DNA of 64,000 nt, from positions 41,047,981 to 41,111,980 of the forward strand of contig NC_088098.1 of NCBI RefSeq assembly GCF_036370855.1, read 5' to 3'. Position numbers and translations under genes: made by a program. Each line of letters opens with the position of its first letter. The stretch's first letter is position 1. The notes beneath the pieces are model-generated. The model searched no databases. It was given only the letters and a program-made list of their open reading frames with translations, and had not been told where the DNA came from. This DNA comes from Dromaius novaehollandiae (taxonomy: Eukaryota > Chordata > Aves > Casuariiformes > Dromaiidae). This document shows positions 13,791-23,097 of this stretch, in pieces.

Positions 13791-13969
13791 TCAGTTCAAA
13801 GCCCTAAGCCAAGGTGCAAAAGCGCGGGTGTTTCAGCACTGCAGCAAGGCTCTGCCTTGGCAACCTTCCCCCTGTGCACGGAGGAACAGTGTGTTTGGCT
13901 CCTAACCTTGGGCTGGCCCGGGCGGCTTGGGTCACAGGAATGGCATGCTTCGGGGCGGGGAGGAGGGAA

Positions 13970-14075
13970 ATAGCAGGGGCTTCTTCTGAAAATATTAACC
14001 CGTCTATTTGGAGAGTCATGGCTGCCTTTGAAATTGCTCCTTATGGATCTATACTTAGCACTGGGGCAAGGAGCG
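13970..14075. promoter_or_regulatory. AT-rich island within the GC-rich MYF6 upstream region (candidate control element)
   Basis: An AT-rich block ('gaaaatattaaccc', 'tctatttggagagtc', 'ctccttatggatc') is embedded between GC-rich simple sequence about 430-530 bp upstream of the MYF6 TATA box. Retained complexity amid decaying low-complexity DNA suggests constraint, but no factor site is certain. This is inferred from composition and position only. Confidence 0.3.
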
Positions 14076-14085
14076 TGCAGGATGG

Positions 14086-14153
14086 GGGTGGGGGTGTGTG
14101 TCCGTCCGTGTGTGTCAGTGTGTGTGTCAGTGTGTGTCCGTCCCCGTGTGCAA
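14086..14153. repeat. GT-rich degenerate microsatellite
   Basis: Alternating GT units are interspersed with 'ccgtcc' and 'cagtg' interruptions, such as gtgtgtgtcagtgtgtgtgt. It lies about 350-410 bp upstream of the MYF6 TATA box. The Z-DNA-prone alternating pattern keeps frames open through this region by chance. Confidence 0.85.
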
Positions 14154-14312
14154 GTGGGGCCAGGGGTGGGTTGGGGTGGGCTGGGCTGGACTGGGGGAGG
14201 GCTCAGCCGCAGCCCCATGCCTTTGTCCTCCAGCCGTGCCCCGGTCTGCCATGGCTCCCCTCGCCCCCACCTCACACCCATCCGCTCCAGCCCAAGCGCA
14301 TGAGCTTTCGGC

Positions 14313-14328
14313 GGGGGGGGGGGGGGGG
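14313..14328. repeat. G16 homopolymer upstream of MYF6
   Basis: Sixteen consecutive G residues lie about 185 bp upstream of the MYF6 TATA box. The tract is able to form a G-quadruplex or to pair with the C13 run 52 bases downstream. The length may be polymorphic or mis-assembled. Confidence 0.95.
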
Positions 14329-14380
14329 TATTTTTCGTTTGTTTTCCTTTTTTTTAAATTTCTTCCCCTCCCCTCCTGCT

Positions 14381-14393
14381 CCCCCCCCCCCCC
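14381..14393. repeat. C13 homopolymer upstream of MYF6
   Basis: Thirteen C residues lie about 105 bp upstream of the MYF6 TATA box, directly followed by 'aaatagg'. The last two C's plus this text form a CArG-like element (CCCAAATAGG, one base off the SRF consensus). Confidence 0.95.
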
Positions 14394-14494
14394 AAATAGG
14401 AGATGTTCTCAGGACAGCGCCCAGGAGACTGGTTGGAATCAGATTTGGAGGGTGATGCACCGCGACAGCTAAAAGTTGGATAGGGTTTCAGCAG

Positions 14495-15868
<1,374 letters not shown>

Positions 15869-16400
15869 ATCCAGTTGCTCTGGTAGTATATTTAACGGAG
15901 ATGGAAACCCCCCTTCCCCCCCAACCTAAATAATGAATTAAGTTAATATAGTGGAAAGCCCGGGCAGGGGCCTTGTTAAGGTCGAGTCAAGGTACGCCTT
16001 CCCCAAAGAAAATGGCCCTCACCGACTCGAACTACATAGACGTTCCCCTCTTTTCTTTCCCCCCTTTCCCCCCCCCCCGAGTTTTGTTTTCTTTAAACTT
16101 CGTTGCATAGACCACCCCTCATCCCTTTTTTATTTAAGATACTTACTTGTGTACCGGTGATCCGCTTTGTCTGATTCTCACCGAAAAGTTCATTCCTGTC
16201 TGAGTGAAGCTGTTGGTTGCATTTCGTGTTAGTCGTATTTAAAGAGTTCCCGCCTCGTTTCATTTCTGTAAATAATTTTAGTACTGTCTTTTCTTTTGTA
16301 AACATGACAAATATATATTTAAATGTTGGAATGTGATATTGTATATAAGAACAGACGGATTTCTTGGATTGTAAAATAAAGCTCTTTGTGTTACAGTGTT
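15869..16400 (+). other. MYF6: MYF6 3' UTR
   Basis: The region runs from the TAA stop to the expected cleavage site shortly after the AATAAA at 16375-16380. A GT-rich 'tttgtgttacagtgttt' downstream element follows. It is AT-rich toward the end, with a C-rich tract at about 16060-16078. Confidence 0.8.
16375..16380 (+). terminator. MYF6: MYF6 poly(A) signal AATAAA
   Basis: A canonical hexamer about 507 bases after the stop codon, followed 8-25 bases later by a GT-rich segment. Cleavage is expected around 16395-16405. Confidence 0.8.
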
Positions 16401-18530
16401 TCTCCCCCTCGTAATTAAATAATAACCCGATCCTGGAGTTAAAATCTGCCACTGACCTCAGCGAGATCAAGCCCCGAAGATTCAGACCTTAAGCAGCCGA
16501 GCCACAAGCTGTGGGACTGGGAGGCTGCACTCGGGACAGATTTTCCTTCGTTTCCTCCTCTGAGGAGTGTCTCTCCTTGCCTAGGACCGCTCCAGCGGCG
16601 TTATTATCCCCTCCCCTGCTTTTTTCCCGGGGAAGCGGGGCAGGCAGTTGGGAAGGGGAGGGGGGCGCCCGGGTAGGCGCGCTGCGCTCCGCGGGCCGTT
16701 TCCTTGCAGTGCTTGGTGCAACGCGCCTCCGCTCCTCGGAAGGCTTTAGTATTGCTCCCCTAAAATGTCCGACAACGCCACTTTCTTGGCTCTCCAGGAC
16801 GCTTCTCCCGCCTTGCCCAGAGCTCTCTATACTTTGCATATCCGATCTGCACATGCTGCAGGGGAAAGGGGAAAGCGCAAACAGCCCCAGTCCTTGAGAA
16901 GCGGCTCAGCCTCCCGGGTTTTAATTTATCACCTTCGCTATGATCGTCTCAGCGCGTCTCACCTTTTCCTTTCGGCGCCGGAGGACTTGAACCCAGGCCC
17001 TGTCTGCAGCACAATTTATAGGCCTGCTACCCTGGTGGGGCAGCGAAAGGCTCTGACAGGAGCCAGCTCCCTTGGGGGCTGGAGGGCTGTGACTTCTTCC
17101 CAGGAAAGGTAACTCCCCTTGACTTCCCTGAGCCGGAGGGAGAAGAGATCGGGGTCCCTCAGGGAGGAAAGGGTTAAGTGGCCGAAAGAGGGTGGGAGGG
17201 GGGACAACATATGAAGCCTTTCACTCAGTGATGTAAAAAAACACAGGCTCTCTGAGGACGGTGCAGCGGGAGCTACTCACAGTCCGGACTTTACGGCTTG
17301 TAGCAGATTGTTTATAATCCCAGGAAGGGGCGACCACCAGGAACTAACACACTCTTCGTTGCACGCACGCACACACACACACACAGGGGCTCTGCAGACG
17401 AGCTGACAAAAGCAAAGGGCTGCTACTTTAATTCTGCCCGTGGGCGCTCTCCTCGTCAACTTTAACCCTTGATTTATTTTTTGTTTTTGTTTTTTGAAAG
17501 GTCACAGCCACGTTTCTGGAAGGTCTCACCCTTCTCGGCCGACACTGGCACGGGTACGTCTGTCTGAAAGGGAAGCTCTTGAAAGAGACCTTCCCCGAGC
17601 TGTCTCTCACGGTGCCCTCCTTTCTCCCTTCCTGTGCACCGTGGCCCGCTCGGTTTTTAAACCGGTTAAGTAACTGCTCTGATTGCTCTCTGCTGGGATA
17701 TTCTGTTGCAAGGACCGATACAGTGTGATGGGCATGTAGTGAGATGACATAGCGACAGTTTTCCCCCTTTTCTGGTTTGAAATAAACCCTTTCCCTTAGG
17801 GAACTCGCGGGCTATTCGAAAAGCGGCGCCTCGGGGAACTCTGATTTTTGCATGCAGTCGCTGAGTTTTGGCGAGAGAGCGAAGCTGTTATGGGGGGGAG
17901 GCTTCTGTAATCAAGAGGTTTGATCAGGAATGGCAATTTTCGGATCGGTTTGATAGCCGACCACCTTCCTTAATCATTTGTTTCGATTCTCACTCGATTA
18001 AGCAGAAGGGTTGCATACAGTCCACTACGTCTCAGGCCAAATCCCACTGAAGGAAAACCCGCAGGATCCCCTTCCAACCGCAGGAGCTGCGCTGAAGCAC
18101 CTTCGAAAATACAGTATCACGCAGACACCGTGCCTGCTGCTAGATTTGCCCTCATCCTAGCAATTAACCTCAGCAATCTGCCCCGTCGTCCTGCTCGGAC
18201 CCCCGCGGCAGCGTCGCCTTCAGCAGCAGAGAAACTTGAGCGATTGTTTGGAGTAAGTTTGACTAACGAAGGGTTTTCATTAAATAAAGAAAATATCTCC
18301 CGAAGAGACTCTCCCTGACCCCCGCGGCTGTGGCTTACATGCCGGGCTTCCCAGTGAAGGTCCTCAGTGTGTTTGCAATTAAAACGTTTGTGTTTGATAT
18401 TAATAACGATAATCTTTACCTAAGTCCGAAGCCAAAGCAAACAGGGCCCTGGAATCACAAAATCAAAGGGCAATAGCGGGGTAAGGACAAGAGATTTGCG
18501 ATTTAATCAAGGCTTTTTCCAGAGGGCCAC
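16401..18530. promoter_or_regulatory. MYF6-MYF5 intergenic region, left part: candidate enhancers
   Basis: There is no gene here. In mammals the DNA between these genes contains enhancers such as the early epaxial element, which responds to Gli and LEF/TCF. Motifs seen here are GACCACC (17332-17338 and 17959-17965, GLI-core-like), ATCAAAG (18462-18468, TCF/LEF consensus) and an octamer-like 'tttgcatat' near 16834. Imperfect TCF-like sites 'gtttgatc' and 'gtttgata' lie at about 17918-17955. A run of AT-rich homeodomain-like text ('caattaaaac', 'gatattaataacgataatc') lies at 18376-18416. Which block is functional is inferred from motif content only. Confidence 0.4.
17361..17385. repeat. (CA)n microsatellite
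   Basis: The text 'gcacgcacgcacacacac...' gives a short CA dinucleotide repeat, preceded by two CACG units, about 960 bp after the MYF6 poly(A) site. Confidence 0.85.
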
Positions 18531-18534
18531 GGAC

Positions 18535-19720
18535 GAAGTTGTCAAATGAATGCAAGTGCCCCCTCCCGTCCCCCCACACCCCCTTCCCTCCGCAGCGTCT
18601 TTGCCGCGAAACCAGCGCCGCAGCACCGCCCCGGTGCCGGGGGCTCGCCGGCCGCCCCGCGCCCCTCCGCTCCCCTCCGCGCCCCTCCGCTCCGCTCCGC
18701 GCGGCGCGGCGCAGCCACCTGCTCGGCGCCGCCGGCAGAAGCAGCGCGGGGAGACGCTGTTTGCGCGTTGCTCTCCTCCGAGGCGGTGCGATCCATGGTT
18801 TAAAGCCCCCCCCCTTTTTTTTTTAATTGTTGCATATGCATTTTCCTCTGTAAAACTGCCTGCAAAGCGGGGAGGGAAGTGGGCAGCCGGCAGCGGGCTC
18901 AGCTTGCTTTCCGAGGTCGAAGGCAACCCGGACCGGCGTCGACCCAACAGCTCTTTCCACGGGAAAAAATCCTGCCTGGGTCGCGGCTGCGTTGAGAAAC
19001 CCGTACGATTTTTTCCAGAGCTTTCACCTTTCCGTGGAAAACGAGCTGGTTTCCAGACAGGGGGAATGGCAGTGGGGGGCAGGGGAGGGAAGGGAAGAGG
19101 CTGAATAGTTGAACCATGTGCGCGCTGGGACGTCCCTACGATAGCAGGAACTAGCAACTTTTCCCAGTCTCAAGGCTGCTAAAAACCCCCTCGTGTCCCT
19201 TTGATCTCTCTTGGGAGTCCCGGGATGCCAGCAGAGGCCAATGCCTTCTTCAGCTGTCTCCCATACAAATCCCCCTGGCAGGTACTAATGTGTTTACTTA
19301 GGTGCGCGCGGTTCCCAGCGCTGGGGGCAACCAAACGTTTCCCACGCGGCTCCACGCGGGCCCGGCCGGGCTGCGGCAGCGCCCCGCGCCGCTTCTCCGG
19401 TGCAAAGCCGAGGCGCCCCCCGGCCCCGCTTGCTTATCGTTCCCGTGGGTTTTTCCCTGTTCAGAGCGAAACTCACGGGCTTTGGGACAGGGGTGGAAAG
19501 AGTCCCCGCGGGGGCACCGAATCCCGTCAGAAATAGCTGCAGCGGAGCGACCGCCGCGGGCGGGCACACGACCATTTGACGAGGTCCCGCCACCTTCACT
19601 ATTTCAGTATTTCTCCCTGCCAGTCCGCGGGAAGCGGCGGTGCCCGCTGCTCAGGCCCTTCTCGCTTTCCGGCCTGCGGAGACCCGCAGGGCAGCACCAT
19701 CTCCCCCCCTTGCAACCAGC
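18535..19720. promoter_or_regulatory. CpG island without a gene, between MYF6 and MYF5
   Basis: CpG-dense DNA begins abruptly after AT-rich text and includes a degenerate 'ccctccgctccgcgc' repeat at about 18660-18712. It reaches about 19.7 kb. Several frames stay open on both strands (up to about 216 codons), but they overlap each other and resemble no protein, as expected of GC-rich DNA. It could be a promoter for an unannotated noncoding transcript or a Polycomb-type developmental island. It ends about 1.9 kb upstream of the MYF5 TATA box. Confidence 0.5.
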
Positions 19721-21560
19721 AGCCTCATTAGCCAGCCTTGTAGTTTGTTTTCTCGCCCCTTTCTTTAGTTCCACTCGCCTGCTGCACTCCTGCAAATTTG
19801 TTTTGAGATCACTTTACCAGAGGAGCTGGGCTCTCTTAAGGGATACTAATTACAGATCTCCTCTTCTCCTGAGTGACAGGCTGTTCCAGCCTGTCTTCCC
19901 CCCTCCCCCAAATATTCAAGGGAAAGAGAAATGTCCTTAGGTTCTCAAAGACTGTGGGGAAAAGGCACGTTTCTCACCCACCCCAGCCCCGCCGAAATCT
20001 CTAAACGGGTCCATTTTAGCCAGCGCAAACGTGGTGAATCAGAATGCGTGTGTGTAGCTCAAGTCCCCGCCGAGCAGAAGCGCTTCCCTCGGCCGACGGT
20101 ATCTGAGGAGGACAGCAGGGACCTGCCCTCTTTCAGACGCGGCCCAGCTCAGCACCAACCTGCCCCCGAGGCGGCGGGAGGCTGAAAGCCTGCGCGTCCG
20201 CCTTTCTGCAACTTTACCCCTTTATCAACTTGCTGCTTTTCCTACAGTATTCATTTCAAAGGGGGCTCCCCCCGTTTATGGCCCCAAATAAACCGAGGCA
20301 CCGCAGATGCAGCCTTCCCAAGCCTTTAGATAACTATGCATCCGCTTCTAGGAAGAAGGATGGGAGCGGGCGCCCAGGTCTCTTGAGGAAAAGTTTTAGC
20401 CCTTCGGGCTAAAATCCGCCTCTTTCGCGGCAGGGGCGCTTTCCCGGCCGAGGCAGCTCCCTAACGCGCTGCTGCCTTGAAGCTCCGTGGGACAACTGGA
20501 TCCAAACATCCCCCGTATCATCCCTTTCTGGGGACAGGCTAATTAAAGACGCTTTTTTTTCCCCCCTGGATACGCAGACCAGGTCGCTAGCGTTTGGGTG
20601 TCTGCCAGGTCGCTTGCTCTGCGTTTGAGTTAACCTAGGTAACATGATTTTATTCCCAGGTACGGAAGGTCGCCTTTGCCCTCGCACAAGATTTCCCTCA
20701 ACTGCAAAAGCCACCTGGATGAAACCAAAGGATTCCTGCGCCTTAGCAAATGCCTGTTAAATGGCTTCATTACCACTCTAATGACCCCTGCCCAGCTCCG
20801 CCGAGCTACTGCTGCGGCTGGGGCTCTGCAAAGCTTTTGTCCCCGACTTGTGTAAAGTTACTTAGGGATTGCGGGGTTAGAAATTTTACACTTCCAGGAG
20901 GGGTTTGTTGCACCGGCAGCTGGGACGCATCTGTAACGGTACAAGTTTGCCTGAAAGCAGAAAATTAGCCAGCCCAAGGCGCTGCTCGACTGTTGTGTCT
21001 CTAAGCAGCCCCGGGTCACACGAGTAGGAGAAGGAATGGGAAGGGGATTTGCCTGGGACCAAACATGCACACTTTTCTTTTGTGAGTACTTTTCACTGTG
21101 ACCCGAGCCGAGAGCACTAAAATCTGAGCTGCGCCCCCCCTCCACCACCCCTTGCGACACGTAGCTGTGCCCTTCTGTCCCCCGGTCTGCCAGTCTGAAC
21201 GTTTGGTGACAAAACGTCAATTGCAAGACAAGACACCCCATAGGATGCGTGGAAAAAAAGCTAGGTCCGGAGGCTCCAGTCGGAAATACGAGGGGCAAAT
21301 CGTTTCGGGCTACATCCGGACGAGGGCTGCGGGGAGGCTCTGCGCCTCGGCGGGGGCGCCGCGGGAAACGGCAGCGTTTCGGGCGCTTTTATCACCCCCC
21401 TGCCCCTTGCTTGCGGCCACCGCCGCCCCTCCGACGCGGCTTAAGCCTGGCCCCGGCGCAGGGCAGGCGGCCCCCGGGGCCCGCAGGGGGCTTGCCCAGA
21501 CGGCCGGCGGGGGCTGCGGTGGGATATGCTAATGGCCAGCAGCCGCCGCGGACCGGCCTC
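19721..21560. promoter_or_regulatory. MYF5 upstream region
   Basis: Intergenic DNA leading into the MYF5 promoter, GC-rich from about 21.3 kb. No gene is visible. Short homeodomain-type sites occur ('ctaattac' at about 19845, 'ctaattaaag' at about 20539). The proximal 200 bp is treated with the MYF5 core promoter. Confidence 0.45.
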
Positions 21561-21706
21561 CCTCCACGCGTGCATATAAGGGCCCCCGCGGCAGCCGCGG
21601 GGCCACTGCGCCTCGGTCGCCGGCTGCGGGGAAACCGCCCCGGCGAGCTGCAGAGCGAGCGCGACGGCAGGGCCGCCCCGGCCTGCGCTGCCCCGCGGCC
21701 GCCGCG
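21520..21706 (+). promoter_or_regulatory. MYF5: MYF5 core promoter and 5' UTR
   Basis: A TATA-like element (catataag, 21573-21580) lies about 127 bp before the start codon, so transcription should begin near 21605. Forty to fifty bases upstream of the TATA is 'atatgctaatgg' (21524-21535). It combines an octamer-like ATGCTAAT with a TAATGG homeodomain core, the only AT-rich island in otherwise CpG-dense DNA. The start codon context is near-ideal (gccgccgcgATGG). Confidence 0.7.
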
Positions 21707-22909
21707 ATGGAGGTGATGGACAGCTGCCACTTCTCCCCGGCCGAGCTCTTCTACGACAGCTCCTGCCTCTCCTCCCCGGAGGGCGACTTCGCCGAGGACT
21801 TCGAGCCGCGGGAGCTGCCCGCCGAGCCAGCCGGCTCCGAGGAAGAGGAGCACGTCCGCGCTCCCACCGGCCACCACCAGGCCGGCCACTGCCTCATGTG
21901 GGCTTGCAAAGCCTGCAAGAGGAAGTCCACCACCATGGACCGGCGGAAGGCGGCCACCATGAGGGAGAGGAGGAGGCTGAAGAAAGTCAACCAGGCGTTT
22001 GAGACCCTGAAGCGGTGCACCACCGCCAACCCCAACCAAAGACTCCCCAAAGTGGAGATCCTGCGAAACGCCATCAGGTACATCGAGAGCCTCCAGGAGC
22101 TCTTAAGGGAACAGGTAGAAAACTACTACCACCTGCCGGGACAGAGCTGCTCCGAGCCCACCAGCCCCACGTCCAGCTGCTCGGACGGCATGGTAAGCGA
22201 GGGGCAGGGTGGCGGGGCCGCAGGCGGGTCCCCCGGCCCAGCGGACGGGTCCTGGGGAGACGCGCGTGGCCGAAACAGGGCCCTTCTCGGACCCAGCACG
22301 TTGCCTCGGGCCGCGCTCGGGGGCCCCCAGCGAGGCCCGGGGGCTCCTCTGGGTGCCGAGCAGCAGGGGGGCAGCGTGTGGGGCGGGCGGGGGGGCGAGG
22401 GCCGAGAGGAGCCCCAGAGAGGGGGGCCGGCGACAGGGGCCGGGCCAAGCCTGGCCCGGGCTGCGCGCCGCGCTGCGATGCTGCGGGGCGCCCCTCACCG
22501 CGGCGTCGCGGCGGCCCCGTGCCCCTGTGTTGCAGGCTGAGTGCAGCAGCCCCGGCTGGTCCGCGAGAGGCAGCAGCTTCGACGCGGTCTATTGCTCCGA
22601 AATGGCCCACGGTAAGCCCGCACCCCCCTCCCCAAACACCCCCCGCTCCCCGCCGCCTAGGCGGACGCGGCAGCGGCGGGCCCCGCTATAACGCGCCGCC
22701 GCGGCCCCCCGCCCCGCGCAGGCTACGCGGCGGAGCAGAGCAGCGCGCTGTCCAGCCTGGACTGCCTCTCCAGCATCGTGGACCGCCTCTCCCCGGCGCG
22801 GCAGCCGCCCCTCCGCGACGCCGCCTCCCCCTCGCCCGGCGCCGGCCTCGACTCGGGGCCGGGGACGCCCGCGACGCCGCCGCCCCGACGGACCTACCAG
22901 GCGCTATGA
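21707..22909 (+). CDS. MYF5: Myogenic factor 5, complete, three exons
   Basis: This is a bHLH determination factor that commits progenitors to the skeletal-muscle lineage. It binds E-boxes with E-protein partners in the nucleus. Coding exons are 21707-22192, 22536-22611 and 22722-22909, with gtaagc donors, ttgcag and gcgcag acceptors, and phases 0 and 1 as in MYF6. The product is 249 residues. It opens with [20 protein letters not shown], followed by an acidic stretch (to about 48). The His/Cys/Trp motif ([14 protein letters not shown]) is at 60-73, the basic region at about 79-93 ([12 protein letters not shown]), and the helix-loop-helix runs to about 134. The serine/proline-rich [10 protein letters not shown] is at 150-159. 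The C-terminal helix ([15 protein letters not shown]) is at about 197-211. The far C-terminus is Pro/Arg/Ala-rich and ends TYQAL. It is slightly shorter than the mammalian protein (255 aa as recalled). The gene is extremely GC-rich. No lesion is seen. Confidence 0.97.
22193..22535 (+). other. MYF5: MYF5 intron 1
   Basis: This is a 343-bp, very GC-rich intron, gtaagc to ttgcag, phase 0. The MYF5 frame stays open through the whole intron by composition. An unspliced message would therefore read through into exon 2's neighbourhood but would stop at the TGA at 22538-22540. Confidence 0.9.
22612..22721 (+). other. MYF5: MYF5 intron 2 (110 bp)
   Basis: A very short GC-rich intron, gtaagc to gcgcag, splitting a Gly codon in phase 1. 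It is near the lower size range for vertebrate introns. Confidence 0.9.
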
Positions 22910-23097
22910 GGGGCCGGGGGGGCCGGCACGCCGCGCCCCCCCCCGCCGCCCCTGCCCGGCGCTGCCGCGGGGGCCGCAGCCCCCCGCCGCGGCTCCCTCG
23001 CAGCCGCTTCGCGGGGCGGCCGGGGAGCTGCGGCCGCCCGTCGGGGCTGGGGCGCCCCGGCCGCCCGGCTGCAAATAAAACGTGTTGCAACAGAGCT
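22910..23097 (+). other. MYF5: MYF5 3' UTR
   Basis: About 185 bases from the TGA stop to the expected cleavage site. It is almost pure GC until the AATAAA at 23074-23079 and is much shorter than the MYF6 3' UTR. Confidence 0.75.
23074..23079 (+). terminator. MYF5: MYF5 poly(A) signal AATAAA
   Basis: A canonical hexamer embedded in GC-rich DNA, followed by 'cgtgttgcaacag'. It is the first such signal after the stop codon. Confidence 0.75.

Noticed and set aside
13814-14455. 213-codon plus-strand and 161-codon minus-strand frames upstream of MYF6
   Set aside because: They are kept open by GT-rich microsatellite, G16 and C13 runs. The translation is low complexity, and the plus frame lies upstream of the promoter.
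15871-15880. A start-like or regulatory reading of the repeated 'aacggc' units in MYF6 intron 2
   Set aside because: The repeats lie in the intron, not here, and look like simple GC-rich sequence. No second MYF6 start or isoform is supported.
18507-19157. Overlapping frames of 184-216 codons on both strands in the CpG island
   Set aside because: Multiple mutually overlapping frames of biased Arg/Ala/Pro/Gly composition are what CpG-rich noncoding DNA gives. No exon structure was seen.
21392-22039. 215-codon antisense frame across the MYF5 promoter and exon 1
   Set aside because: It mirrors the bHLH coding strand in GC-rich DNA, has no domain of its own and no promoter.
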